NCBI GenBank assembly: GCA_947568835.1
Contig: OX387603.1
Location: 24,700,651 to 24,764,650, forward strand
From: Protonemura montana
Taxonomy: Eukaryota; Arthropoda; Insecta; Plecoptera; Nemouridae
Reading direction: 5' to 3'
DNA length: 64,000 nt
This document shows positions 24,601-30,929 of the stretch, one piece after another (within the stretch, counting starts at the first letter, position 1; each line of letters begins with the position of its first letter). The notes under the pieces were generated by a model, which was given only the letters and a program-made list of their open reading frames with translations, had not been told where the DNA came from and did not search any database. A program made the translations under genes and the position numbers.

Positions 24601-27547
24601 ATCAAATGCATTTTAAAATATGTGCATGGATTGAATATTTCTATGTACCTAGCTTACAAGAACAAAGTGATCTGTATGAGCAATTGCTCCATTTCCTCGT
24701 GGGTTTACATGAATGAAAGAAGATCCTCTAGTCTGTCTCATAGTAACAAATATAGTAAAACGGTCTTAGTGCTTATATGTTACGGTGTGTTTGGGTAGGA
24801 CGCAGGAGGCTCTCTTCCCCCAGCGTTGCTGGTCGTAGAGCAGGCATCGCACCTGTACCTCGACACTTCTCTGGTGCTCAACACCGGGGCTGGGGACTGC
24901 ATGCGTCATCACCTTGCTGACGCCCTGGAGTTCCTTGCTGATTTCCACACCCTTAGCAAGATCAAGGTGCGGCTCTTTTTCTTTCCAGGCAACTCACCCA
25001 TTGGCAACACAACAGTTAAACAACTCTCGTCTCATCTTCTGGCTCTCTGGCTGATACAATTTTGTATTTTTTTTATTTCCTATTACTTGAAAAACATTTT
25101 TAATTTTCACTCATGATTGAATCAACACAACCAGGATTTTCTCCCACGAAAAATCATTGATTTATAGGTTTGTTGAGTAATACCAATCTCCTCTAAGGGT
25201 ATCTAATAGGTTCTCTGATAGGTTCTCTTGATTCTACAGTTTTTAACACATTTTCACTTGAACTTAACAACGATATGTTTTACTTACCCACTTTCCCCTT
25301 GAACCTGGCGAGTATCCCATGATGTTTGATACTGCTACGTTGCTAGGTTTGGTTCCCTGGCTTTGATTAATTACACTGTTTCTTTGGTTGGTCTCACTGT
25401 CACAGAGCTACTGCCATGGCGCTTCCTCCGGCCTGAACGAAGACACGCTAGGTGGTGTGCTCAAGTGCGGTGTTGCTCAATACCTTGCGCTTGAGATGAA
25501 CCGTGGCAACGGGCGGGACAACCGCGCTGTCGCCCGATTTTTGCCATGGCTCTATAATGCTCCGACCCCACTGCAGCAAGGGTAAGTCAGTGATGTGGGT
25601 GGAGGTGGAGGGCGTGTTCATCAGATCAACTTCATAGCGGATCGTTGCATGATATTCGAATTTCATTTTTCTGTCTACCATCCTATTTTTTACTGTACTC
25701 TTCTTGTGCATTTATAAATTCCACTGAAATTTTTTTTTAGCTTTGTAATAACTCCCTTGGCATTGTTCAGGATCTCGAAACAAAAAAGAAAAATTGCAGA
25801 TGAAAATATTTAGTCATTTTTTCAAATCCATTAACTCTCTGAAAATGATTGCCTTGGCATTCTTCTGTTTCAAATAAATTCTTTATCTTCATCTAAAAAA
25901 ACTGTATTACAAATTCATGCACTACTTTTTCTTGTCACTAACCAACCAACCAAGAATTATTGGTTGGAAAACAGAATTGGGTTGGACCGGGTCATCTTAC
26001 CAAAGAACCGATCCTATATCAGGTTGTCATCATTACATATTTCAGACCCAAGGAGTTTGTAGACTGCGTGGGACACATCCGCTTGCTATCGTGGCTCCTC
26101 CTGGGTGCATTGACGCATGTCGCGTTGCTCAGCGGTCCAGGCCACGCATCTTGCACCCCGATTCCTCAGGAGGCGTCGTGCCACATCGCAGACCACGTGC
26201 AAGTCATCATGGCTGGGTTCGCAGAACAGTCCAAGGCATCCGTCCTGCACATGTCCTCGCTCTTTCACGCGTTCATCCTCTGCCAGGTACACGCTATAAT
26301 ATGTTCTATGGGTACCTTTTTCTATTTGTCCAATAAAAAACTTTTTCATTTTTAAATGGGCAGCAATCATAGCCATGGGTCCAAGTTAAAAAAGTCCAAA
26401 GTATTGCTATCAACTACTCCGGTCTTCCAGATTGAAACATTTTTCATTGCTTGTCAATTAACGTTCACTATATAAAGACACTCCTAAGCAAAAACTTTAT
26501 CATTACTGTTAAACCCTACATCCACCGGAAGTAACCTTGAAATCCCATTTATGTTGCTGTCTCCATCACACTACGAGGAAGATGCTGTCCTCTACAAGGC
26601 ACTCAAACCTGGTTGTTTTCTTGCCTGAGGCAGCTGTGGACCGTGTACTTGGAGCAAACGGCTGCCCATCACTTGGCCGCTAGCGAGCCCCACTCCGTCA
26701 CCATGAGCATCCTCTTTGACTTCTGGGGCAAAGTCACGCCTTGTATTCTGCAGCTTGTGTCGCACTCCAAAGTGGTATGTCCATCACTCACTCTCAATTA
26801 CATTCTGCTCTTAATTGATTTCTTATTAAAAACAAGTTTAGATAAAAAGGAACCTATTTTATTTTAAATAAAGGGATATTATGGAACTAATGGTAATTGC
26901 TCTTCTGTTGCAGCTGGCAGAGATGGTGAACTTGCACTTCCTGAGCCTTCTCGAAGGCTTGCTCGAGTGCAACTCTACGCTGCTTAGCAAGCTGCTGCCG
27001 CTGTGGAGCTCTGTACTCTTCTCATACCATATCCAGGTGAATGATGCCCTGATATGCCATGACCCTAGAGATATAATACGACCCTGAAATGGCATGGGAT
27101 GAGATATTGCAACCTGAAAAATGTATTAAAGAAGTGCATAAGTACAGTAGATACAGGGTCCCAAATGAGATGTACCCCCATTTTTCCGATAATTAAAGCT
27201 CATGTGCTACGGTGACATGCTCATGTGCGTTGTAATGTTCAATCGGACAAAATAAGACCTTTCCCCAAGACAGCTTCTAGAAACATTTTTTTGCCGTAGT
27301 ATGTCTGTGCTAACCCTGCGTTTGACATTTTCCACAGCTCCCTGGTCACCTGCAGGTGAGACTTCAGAGCTGCCGCAACTTCCCGCCGAGCGTTTCTCCG
27401 GGCCCTGGAGTATTGGGAGTGGCAGCCCAGCCAGCAACCCCCCCAGTCAGCAAGCCCGTACTGCTTCGCTGGCTTCAGCGGCTACAGTTCAAGATGGGAC
27501 AGATCGAAGTGCAGTCGTCTGCAGCCACACAATTCTACTCGGTTTAA
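446..27547 (+). CDS. unc79: UNC79 homologue, NALCN channel auxiliary subunit (C-terminal 37 exons)
   Basis: UNC79 is a very large alpha-helical repeat protein. Together with UNC80 it holds and stabilises the NALCN/narrow-abdomen sodium-leak channel at the neuronal plasma membrane. I assembled 37 exons whose phases all agree, giving about 2218 residues ending FYSV-stop. Stretches aligning to vertebrate UNC79 run along the whole length: VPYDVITTEIWENVMP, SWEFFLNRFDTL, RHLYLLLGY, CSDCGTTIEEYSDEELGL, LRCVLHQLAPNGVF, VPDTNFLMLINF, HIRLLSWLLLGALTH, EQSKASVLHMSSLFHAF and LRWLQRLQFKMGQIEVQSSAA. Human UNC79 is about 2600 residues, so several hundred N-terminal residues lie off the left edge. No in-frame stop or frameshift was found. 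One intron carries a 4.3-kb hAT element. The gene converges on CCDC174 downstream. Identity is secure; the exon 7 acceptor is the only doubtful boundary. Confidence 0.96.
623..1444 (+). other. unc79 intron, nothing recognised
   Basis: About 820 bases of AT-rich intron between exons 1 and 2. The open frames inside are not in phase with the gene and carry no recognised motif. Confidence 0.7.
1445..1682 (+). CDS. unc79: unc79 exon 2 of the window
   Basis: Follows accttgcag. Reads KMLDPDLSPLGFDARKLYSF through LEIIIPLHLLFAMFGDGV and ends DERP on a codon boundary before GTATGT. Confidence 0.95.
2067..2255 (+). CDS. unc79: unc79 exon 3 of the window
   Basis: Follows ttttgccag. It begins with an acidic linker (DKSEPLEEMDF) and ends with the conserved LNLSCCILMCDVLLKQ before GTCAGT. 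Both ends fall on codon boundaries. Confidence 0.95.
2641..2680. repeat. (AAATA)/(AAAT) microsatellite
   Basis: Imperfect run of AAATA and AAAT units in the intron before exon 4. Confidence 0.9.
2712..2939 (+). CDS. unc79: unc79 exon 4 of the window
   Basis: Follows ttggcatgcag. Contains HMLLAAWVGSHSC and CLFCESCVMWYQLALEL, a conserved Cys-rich patch of UNC79. Ends RPPD before GTAAGG. The following 4.7-kb intron hosts the hAT element. Confidence 0.95.
3072..3079. repeat. left target-site duplication of the hAT element
   Basis: TACCTTAG, identical to the eight bases directly after the right end of the element (7413-7420). Eight bases is the hAT superfamily's duplication length. Confidence 0.93.
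3144..3170. repeat. 27-base poly-G tract
   Basis: An uninterrupted G run just inside the left end of the hAT element. Its length is probably an assembly approximation. Confidence 0.9.
3271..5406 (-). CDS. hAT transposase with TTF-type zinc finger (711 residues)
   Basis: The enzyme would cut and paste its own element in the nucleus. An N-terminal TTF-type zinc-binding region (about residues 55-116) holds CGCPIKNALFCFPCLLFG and paired His residues. A DUF4371-like and RNase-H-like catalytic core follows, with candidate acidic residues D250 (VMADETTD) and D316 (QSYDGAAV). The conserved CxxH (C344, H347 in HCYAHQLNLIM) and RW pair (402-403) are present. The hAT C-terminal dimerisation region holds the candidate catalytic Glu in TTAEAERCFSALKRIKTFLR (about 643-662). 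No stop or frameshift interrupts it. Related host-annotated proteins are often called zinc finger MYM-type protein 1-like. The flanking duplication and terminal repeats show this copy is a transposon gene. It is antisense to unc79. Confidence 0.93.
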   Translation of the reverse strand: MPIIMNSVENLLLKPFSIYTLEEKLEIKRLGRPTPVLKLSQNCVKKGSVFVRNIKSDIYSDHNWICGCPIKNALFCFPCLLFGHKNKEVTWTKTGMTDLKHLGERIKTHTNSAGHMNCCLELAVLGKVNIMTQLDSAYRLSISKHNEKVTKNRHILNQVINCVKFCGAFELALRGHNESEESINRGIFRGLIDFAAEIDSSLKEHLASPSMFKGTSKTIQNEILDCMLDVLREIITDEIKQAKFLAVMADETTDVSNQCQMDIIFRYERDGKVIERFWGFFNPESTNADGLADCILHELQPHLALDPDKLIAQSYDGAAVMSGRSGGVQKKVKELYPKAHFVHCYAHQLNLIMERAASQNPAVRIFFSNLSGVPTFFSNSSNRSDVLRRVVEAKLPRGVATRWTYNLRTVESVFEHREKLIECFEEIEGAVKKTSTTNEAGGLKRLLRDEDFVFWLSVFHAIMPHVSILFNQLQKRQTDSVQINTAISSFESAVADQREDMDKFETQVGAEFGHVSKRKRGCNADGGGRTVAAKEICDVITTQVKDRFEFCGNLLGANLLDSAMFSEFCQKFPDTFLIAAVEAYPMLEKARLRTELGVLYERPDFRRFQGALPLLQFMLSNNLASSFAETMKLLRIVVTTPMTTAEAERCFSALKRIKTFLRNTMSQDRLTALAMVSIEKVLINNTNNFNERVIEKFVNIKDRRMDFLFKN
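5674..5681. repeat. left target-site duplication of the nested miniature element
   Basis: CCTTTGTC, repeated exactly at 6284-6291 immediately after the element. Confidence 0.92.
5682..6283. mobile_element. Nested hAT-type miniature element (602 bp)
   Basis: The left end reads CAGTGGTGGTATACGC. The complement of the right end reads CAGTGGTGTAGTCGAGG followed by GTATACGC. An exact 8-bp duplication flanks it. There is no coding capacity, so it must use a transposase supplied elsewhere. It includes a 15-base poly-G run (5763-5777), a threefold ccttgtatac repeat (6177-6206) and several GTATACC-type motifs near the right end. Its ends differ from those of the host element, suggesting a different hAT family. 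Confidence 0.9.
6647..6720 (-). repeat. tRNA-like remnant
   Basis: Read on the minus strand it has an A-box-like TCAGTGGTGAA and a B-box GGGTTCGAATTC about 35 bases apart. The acceptor stem is not convincing, so this is a SINE head or decayed tRNA copy inside the hAT right half. Confidence 0.55.
7413..7420. repeat. right target-site duplication of the hAT element
   Basis: TACCTTAG, exact partner of 3072-3079. Confidence 0.93.
7641..7781 (+). CDS. unc79: unc79 exon 5 of the window
   Basis: The first unc79 exon after the transposon-bearing intron. Follows cttgccaacag, reads VYEEPMFDEGRTSPPE to VLVHMPH, donor GTATGT. Phase 0 at both ends, so splicing from exon 4 keeps frame whether or not the hAT element is present. 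Confidence 0.9.
8651..8768 (+). CDS. unc79: unc79 exon 6 of the window
   Basis: Follows gtgcttccag. Reads IMTATVETVTEQLDLAAIIP to TLTDTDV, then one base before GTGAGG. This lies in a weakly conserved linker, so support comes mainly from phase and splice sites. Confidence 0.85.
9133..9343 (+). CDS. unc79: unc79 exon 7 of the window (start uncertain)
   Basis: Two acceptors fit the incoming phase: attgttctggcag (start 9133) and ccctcaaag (start 9112, seven more residues). I prefer 9133 for its pyrimidine tract. The exon contains DFWHTSVGRFRFIIEELPQI and EEPDILY. It ends TTA before GTATGT, so read-through meets TAG at once. Confidence 0.85.
9822..10090 (+). CDS. unc79: unc79 exon 8 of the window
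   Basis: Follows tgtttccccag. Reads SLKCLNTIALHGDAFTKAA, then VCVPLLLHCVTLPAGSDVFW and EDWRVRFTA. Donor is GTAGGC in phase 1. Confidence 0.96.
10555..10736 (+). CDS. unc79: unc79 exon 9 of the window
   Basis: Follows cttgcccggcag. Reads VERVTCIARFMDSTPLK to ATLYLGTIHDTAIK before GTACTT, ending on a codon boundary. Confidence 0.96.
11225..11405 (+). CDS. unc79: unc79 exon 10 of the window
   Basis: Follows ttttgcggcag. Carries ALILCLETQFDSIIVDRP and the conserved LSWEFFLNRFDTLFLEAQI. Donor GTACGA, phase 1. Confidence 0.97.
11919..12146 (+). CDS. unc79: unc79 exon 11 of the window
   Basis: Follows tattttccccag. Reads GDITYLRDLRNTDPSSELFV, then a Ser-rich linker (LSSGSSSGMKTLSASFG), ending TDTKQ plus one base before GTCTGT. 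Confidence 0.94.
12594..12719 (+). CDS. unc79: unc79 exon 12 of the window
   Basis: Follows cttgtttccag. Reads DAKEKVYNRQFSAPILKRKS and ends MSNSPP before GTGGGC. A basic, Ser/Pro-rich linker. Confidence 0.92.
13916..14183 (+). CDS. unc79: unc79 exon 13 of the window
   Basis: Follows gtgccacag. Reads DGQIHSMSATEEGNLVGFLH, HLLVFLLMQFLSRA and the conserved RHLYLLLGYNHNEKGF. Ends AG before GTAAGA. Confidence 0.96.
15025..15247 (+). CDS. unc79: unc79 exon 14 of the window
   Basis: Follows ttcattccag. Reads ISPVFNTFLSNLPQLLDQNH, QYCPCLRQGPLP and LWLLEPHSRRCWLMAALVLL. Donor GTAGGC after Lys. Confidence 0.97.
15585..15723 (+). CDS. unc79: unc79 exon 15 of the window
   Basis: Follows cctttgcag. 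Reads YNYSTHPLCVQIQSIVRIVL and NTLEAQHHVCRR. Donor GTGAGC, phase 1. Confidence 0.95.
16180..16426 (+). CDS. unc79: unc79 exon 16 of the window
   Basis: Follows ttttctgcag. Encodes a Gly/Ser/Pro-rich, probably disordered linker (DVSQPSLGGDGDHGDRF to LRSSGGRDA) with an acidic WEEEDAAFD patch. Ends AG before GTAGGG. Recognised by phase continuity, not by homology. Confidence 0.88.
16825..16903 (+). CDS. unc79: unc79 exon 17 of the window
   Basis: A 79-base exon after tatctttgcag. Reads SYSIDADESESELAAIPESP to DSTIH before GTACGT. Acidic linker. Confidence 0.88.
17070..17243 (+). CDS. unc79: unc79 exon 18 of the window
   Basis: Follows gtttccgcag. Reads NSFDEFVNMEESCVPLSIDG, then a short tandem repeat of ESKAVVV units near its end. 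Donor GTATGC after Met, phase 0 at both ends. Confidence 0.88.
17453..17703 (+). CDS. unc79: unc79 exon 19 of the window
   Basis: Follows tttttgcgcag. Continues the Val/Glu/Ser pattern of exon 18 (APVVVESRPQVV, RPRVLES), then HRPTWLAGAFDPAKLCHP. Ends AG before GTCAGT. Confidence 0.87.
18322..18478 (+). CDS. unc79: unc79 exon 20 of the window
   Basis: Follows ttacttgcacag. Reads RCEPLVLAPAPSATGAEGFL to MPIASVPQ before GTTAGA. Pro-rich linker, supported by phase and splice sites. Confidence 0.85.
18666..18771 (+). CDS. unc79: unc79 exon 21 of the window
   Basis: Follows cttcattgcag. Reads VLGNQRIPWQIEHRPSALP to LLHIGPGGRT. Donor GTAAGC one base into the next codon. Confidence 0.88.
19248..19349 (+). 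CDS. unc79: unc79 exon 22 of the window
   Basis: Follows gtttattttag. Reads AVSKPLAQSFRYEDLQLYG and SPLSKMDIMTI. Donor GTAAAT, phase 1 at both ends. Confidence 0.88.
20085..20338 (+). CDS. unc79: unc79 exon 23 of the window
   Basis: Follows caatgacag. Reads GSPTELDSETNASSSTC, ERLLPIGSNEGFTGLVDKVK and RPRLSFIKQDSFERDYQ before GTACGC. Confidence 0.92.
20553..20823 (+). CDS. unc79: unc79 exon 24 of the window
   Basis: Follows gtcattgcacag. A long Gly/Ser/Pro/Arg-rich linker (AISPGGGHRGEDGYRVGG to RSQRSRGNKC). Donor GTGAGT, phase 1. Not recognisable outside its phase context. Confidence 0.87.
21036..21210 (+). CDS. unc79: unc79 exon 25 of the window
   Basis: Follows acctgttgcag. Reads GGLFTIGQHLLSDYP to FRVGDDCVFE and ends AG before GTGAGC. 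It leads into the conserved CxxC segment of the next exon. Confidence 0.91.
21867..22007 (+). CDS. unc79: unc79 exon 26 of the window
   Basis: Follows gtcttctag. Contains the conserved CSDCGTTIEEYSDEELGL with its CxxC pair and GTFIHREPALAAPLLPDIL. Ends AA before GTGAGT, completing Asn. Confidence 0.97.
22546..22706 (+). CDS. unc79: unc79 exon 27 of the window
   Basis: Follows tgtgttttag. Reads VALNASYPWQHENNIFLPGG, VAHQFLRCVLHQLAPNGVF and QTHIEGG. Donor GTGAGT, phase 1. Confidence 0.97.
22998..23183 (+). CDS. unc79: unc79 exon 28 of the window
   Basis: Follows gcggttgtcag. Reads DLARTQFFRSVAQALLDFNE and GGDQLGDILHNMACYLDCLP. Donor GTACAT. Confidence 0.97.
23705..23853 (+). CDS. unc79: unc79 exon 29 of the window
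   Basis: Follows cttgttgatag. Reads EAGLGPGPLLQQLEVLF and LLRIMVAVLKVPGIAAHK before GTTAGT. Confidence 0.96.
24192..24302 (+). CDS. unc79: unc79 exon 30 of the window
   Basis: Follows gtttgttcctag. Reads GMLDPFSKVLSFSIQNFVMK and LCFLCNRSFTR before GTAGGT. Confidence 0.96.
24391..24507 (+). CDS. unc79: unc79 exon 31 of the window
   Basis: Separated from exon 30 by only 88 bases. Follows tttgcttgcag and reads EREKLTMSRAVVFELVQALK and VPDTNFLMLINFVLQ before GTTCGA. Confidence 0.97.
24799..24966 (+). CDS. unc79: unc79 exon 32 of the window
   Basis: Follows gtgtttgggtag. Reads DAGGSLPPALLVVEQ, MRHHLADALEFLADFHTLSK and IK before GTGCGG. Confidence 0.96.
25406..25581 (+). CDS. unc79: unc79 exon 33 of the window
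   Basis: Follows cactgtcacag. Reads SYCHGASSGLNEDTLGGVLK, then RGNGRDNRAVARFLPWLYNA, a highly conserved patch. Ends GG before GTAAGT. Confidence 0.97.
26046..26286 (+). CDS. unc79: unc79 exon 34 of the window
   Basis: Follows tacatatttcag. Reads PKEFVDCVGHIRLLSWLLLG, then EQSKASVLHMSSLFHAFILC. The best-conserved exon of the window. Donor GTACAC. Confidence 0.98.
26634..26774 (+). CDS. unc79: unc79 exon 35 of the window
   Basis: Follows cctgaggcag. Reads LWTVYLEQTAAHHLAASE and FWGKVTPCILQLVSHSKV before GTATGT. Confidence 0.96.
26914..27036 (+). CDS. unc79: unc79 exon 36 of the window
   Basis: Follows cttctgttgcag. Reads LAEMVNLHFLSLLEGLLECN and STLLSKLLPLWSSVLFSYHI before GTGAAT. Confidence 0.97.
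27338..27547 (+). CDS. unc79: unc79 terminal exon with stop
   Basis: Follows attttccacag. Reads LPGHLQVRLQSC, then KPVLLRWLQRLQFKMGQIEV and QSSAATQFYSV followed by TAA. The last residues match the C-terminus of vertebrate UNC79, so the stop is natural. Confidence 0.97.
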   Translation, partial: LPGHLQVRLQSCRNFPPSVSPGPGVLGVAAQPATPPVSKPVLLRWLQRLQFKMGQIEVQSSAATQFYSV

Positions 27548-27641
27548 TCTGCATTCTCATTGAGAACGCTCTTTGCCAGTACATGAAGGAAGAGCCAACC
27601 TTTTTATTATTAACAACACTATAACTGTCTAAAAAATTGAT

Positions 27642-27713
27642 GCCCAAACGTGGACTCGAACTCCGATCTCCACCTATCGCGGGTGTTGCTCTGAACCATT
27701 GAGCAATTTGGAC
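27642..27713 (-). repeat. tRNA-like head of SINE family A, minus copy
   Basis: 72 nucleotides. Acceptor GTCCAAA pairs with TTTGGGC, the D arm is GCTC/GAGC, and the B box is GAGTTCGAGTCC. The anticodon loop lacks the invariant U33, so it is not a working tRNA. Confidence 0.8.
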
Positions 27714-27763
27714 ACTGGCTTTTTGAGACGATTTTAGTGTATTTGATGAGAATGTCAGTTAAT

Positions 27764-27769
27764 AATAAA
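27764..27769 (+). terminator. First AATAAA downstream of unc79
   Basis: No AATAAA or ATTAAA occurs between the stop codon and this site, 217 bases downstream. It lies in a SINE-derived tail, so the unc79 polyadenylation signal may be supplied by a repeat. Confidence 0.45.
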
Positions 27770-27989
27770 ATACCCCGCACATTGCAAGCGTTTGCAATTT
27801 AAATAAGATTTTATCCTAATACAGCAACGAATCCAACATCAAATTGGAGTTATTCGAGTTTGACATGTTGTGACGTGATATAGTGTCACTAGAATCAGAT
27901 TGACTGTGAGTATTCACAGCCTCATGGTTCTACTCCTTGGAGAACTGTTATTCTCATCAAATACACTAAAATCGTCTCAAAAAGCCAGT

Positions 27990-28061
27990 GTCCAAATAGC
28001 TCAATGGTTCAGAGCAACACCCGCGATAGATGGAGATCGGGGTTCGAGTCCACGTTTGGGC
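27990..28061 (+). repeat. tRNA-like head of SINE family A, plus copy
   Basis: Same 72-nucleotide fold as the minus copy, with a better B box (GGGTTCGAGTCC). Internal polymerase III promoter boxes are intact. Confidence 0.8.
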
Positions 28062-28155
28062 ATCAATTTTTGAGACAGTTATAGTGTTGTTAACAATAAA
28101 ATACCCTGCGCTTTGCAAGCGTTTGCAATTTAAATAAGATTTCATCCTAAAAGAG

Positions 28156-29756
28156 CCGACCTAGTTATTAAGTGCACCTAGCCCTGGTTTGACTTGAATA
28201 CAAACAGATTAGAAAATAAGTTTTGGTTTGTCAGTGGCAACTAGGCAGTGGCAGTGGCAACTGGTCAGTGGCTAACAAAAGCCTATGATTTATTTTAAAC
28301 AAATGGTCTCTGGAGGATAGCATTCCTGCTCCAATTCTCAGCTCAATTCTAATGTGAACCAATCACAAAAATAAGATCGTAGAAAATAACTGCTTGTTTT
28401 GTTTGTAGCAAATTATTTGCTGTGATCATACTGTGTCATGAAAAATAGTTTGATCCTGCAGATATTTGGCTAACAGAGTAATGAGGCGCAGAAAATAGCC
28501 ATAATTAATGTACGTATTGACACTGAATTTGTGTCTAAAGCTGATTCAGAAAAAAAAATCAGAACTTAAATGACAACAGACAAACATTATTAAAACGTAT
28601 TGAATAAAGGAAAAACACACAAACAAAAAATCTCATAGAAACAAACGTGACTTTGTTGTGGAGGCTAGTGAAATTGAAGATTAATTATTTATGATACCTG
28701 TGAGTTGGGCCCTCAGTTGACAGCTATGTAGCTTTCATTGCCTTCCTCAAAGTGATATTTTTCAGGTTAAGTGTATTGGCTTAGAGTAATGAATGGTTAG
28801 GAAGAGCCGTATAAGACTATTTTACCAGACAAAATAGTTGTTGTCCGGGATCACGCTGAGATTTCACGGAAAAAGGGGTCTGAGACCTTTGGTGTAGCGA
28901 TAGGAGCAAAGGAACGACCATGATTGGGGCAAATAGCTACTAGGGTGACTGGAATGTGGTTCAATCTTTAGCTTGGTTTGCATGTTTGGATGCAGAGAGC
29001 AGATCAATCGAGGGTACATAGTCTCAGGGGTTTAGAGCATTATCCATCTGGTGCTTTCATCATATTCTAAGATGCTAGTTTTTGATCATATCATTGCCCT
29101 TGCAAGTATGTAATCAACTTGATTTTGAGTGTGCTTAGGGTCGTATAGTGATCTTTTCGATTTGTTGTCTGTGCATTAGCTATTATTTAGGTTTCATCAA
29201 TCTGCGAATGTGTACTTATGTAACATACGTAACACGGTTTAAAAAAAAAACTAAACTGAACGAAGTATGGAACCATCAAACGGAGATGCTTCTGGAGTAA
29301 GCATGCTCCATCAATATACGATCTCGCTGTGGTCAATATACGATCAGATTCTGTGCACATAGAGCCCAATACAATAGTATTTTCTCTTTTTAGTCATAGC
29401 TCAGCTTTTTATATGTAACTTTTTAAAAAACCAAGGCTTTTTCAGTCTTCCTCCCTGTCGAGTGGTGAGGTGTCTTTAGGGGGAAAGTCTGCGTTCAGTG
29501 CCCGGACGGACTTTTTTTTTTCCGGGCCCGTCCAAAGAAGTGGCGACAGTATAATGTAAAAACAAAAACTACCACGATTTAAAATGCTTGGAAAATGCGC
29601 CATCAAAATGAGGAAATTAAAATAGGGTTTAGTTCCCAGGGTTACTAACAGATGGCGTTGGCTTTCATTCAGGGTCAGCATCGAATAGAACAATAAACAA
29701 TCTTCATGTCTAGCAATTCATAACCACACAAGAAAAACACGATTTTCAAGCATGTC
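28156..29756. other. Intergenic stretch, nothing recognised
   Basis: About 1.6 kb of AT-rich sequence. A few short CAGTGGC-type direct repeats lie near 28240-28275. There is no gene or transposon end I can support. Confidence 0.6.
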
Positions 29757-30010
29757 CATATGGTCGTGCGGTGAAGCAGCGAGGTTCACATGCAGGAAGT
29801 CGTGAGTACGATCCCCGAGCACGCCATGGCCGGTAGAGCCTTTTGAAATGCATTCCAAGTGGTACCTTTGTATCGACTGCTATGTCTACGTTTTATATTT
29901 CTTAAAAATTCGTGTAATAGGAAGGTGGTGTCCGTGGTCGAGTGGTCAGATCAAAGTTGATGTGGCTGTCGTGCTGTATATGGCGAGGACCGAGTTCGAA
30001 CCCCGCTCCA
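29757..30010 (+). repeat. Two tRNA-like modules in tandem
   Basis: The first (about 29757-29825) has TGGTCGTGCGGTGAAGCA and ends AGTACGATCCCCGAGC. The second (about 29926-30010) has TGGTCGAGTGGTCAGATC and the B box GAGTTCGAACCCC. Neither closes a clean acceptor stem. They resemble SINE heads of the Ser/Leu tRNA type. Confidence 0.55.
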
Positions 30011-30187
30011 GGAAGATCATCTTTTTAACACATGGCGAACGCCAGCCCTAAAAATTCGAACATTGAAGCAAGATCTGACGTCATGGAAAGTTTCCATGAA
30101 TGGGACAAAGAGGGCCGAGGACGAAGCCAGCAGCCCGCATGTGCAGCTAACAACCGTGGAAGTCCAAAAATATCAACAAATGGTTAA

Positions 30188-30929
30188 GTCCAGAGTGTAG
30201 TACCAATTTCTGCCAACAGGTTGCACCAAGGTATGTTTTGTAATTAACTCTAGTTCCCGTTCCTAAATACTTGATGCTAGACGTAGGTGCTGCACACGGG
30301 GTATAAGTGGGGTTCGGGGTCGTGGAAACGGCTTGCGAAATTGGCGGGCGCGACTGGCGCGGAGCGCCAGGAGCGCCCGGCAATCTTGCAACTGTCTTAA
30401 ATAAACGCCCAAAAAAGGGCTCCGATTTTCCTTCCAGTTCTTTGAACCTTGAGCTCCTTGTCATATACTGTCAGTTGCTTCAGAAGTCGGACAAGTGATT
30501 CTACCAACGCACATCTGGAGATGATAACAAAAATCCTCTTCCAGCTCGGGAAACGAACTCGGTAACTATTGCATGCGGGTCGTGCGTACAAACCGCACGA
30601 CCACTACACCAGCATCTACTCTCCCCAAGTTTTTTGCTAATATGGGTTGATTTGCAAAAAAATTTTATGAGATAATGCGCCTGTCTGGTCGCACAGAGAG
30701 GCCAATCGGTCCGCACGCATGAGGTCCCGAGTTCGCTTCCCGAGCAGGGAGAGGATTTTTGTTATAAACTCTGGCCTTGTGTTCGAAAATCACAACACCT
30801 CAAAGAATAATCAATCTAAGTACGCAATAGATAACAACTTCTCTACTAAAAGAAACTTCGGTAATCATTATTTTATTATTTTGAGCGTTTGTTTAAGGCA
30901 GTAGCAAAATTGCCGGGCGCTCCCGGCGG
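30188..30929. repeat. Head-to-head inverted pair of tRNA-headed SINEs (family B, variant head)
   Basis: A nearly complete minus copy (about 30188-30620) has a head with TGTAGTGGTCGTGCG and the B box GAGTTCGTTTCCCGAGC. A shorter plus copy (about 30676-30929) begins with the matching GAGTTCGCTTCCCGAGC and ends in the shared body motif AAAATTGCCGGGCGCTCC. The body (GGGGTCGTG, GGCGGGCGCGACTGGCGC) is the same family as the palindrome at 32440-33334, but the tRNA head differs. Confidence 0.75.

Larger units (their letters stand above)
7782..27337 (+). other. unc79 introns longer than 300 bases, nothing recognised
   Basis: Introns at 7782-8650, 8769-9132, 9344-9821, 10091-10554, 10737-11224, 11406-11918, 12147-12593, 12720-13915, 14184-15024, 15248-15584, 15724-16179, 16427-16824, 17704-18321, 18772-19247, 19350-20084, 21211-21866, 22008-22545, 23184-23704, 23854-24191, 24967-25405, 25582-26045, 26287-26633 and 27037-27337 are AT-rich. 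I saw no transposon ends, RNA gene or additional in-phase exon in them. Confidence 0.6.
27602..28155. repeat. Head-to-head inverted pair of tRNA-headed SINEs (family A)
   Basis: A minus-strand copy (about 27602-27763) and a plus-strand copy (about 27944-28155) are near-perfect inverted repeats. Each has a tRNA-like head and a body with CATCAATTTTTGAGAC. The plus copy ends with the tail TTTGCAATTTAAATAAGATT. A second plus-oriented tail (27764-27822) sits between them, so the cluster is composite. It starts about 55 bases after the unc79 stop. Confidence 0.85.

Noticed and set aside
27990-28061. Functional tRNA gene
   Set aside because: Good acceptor stem and boxes, but mismatches in the anticodon and T stems, no U33 in the anticodon loop, and continuation into a repeated body: a SINE head.
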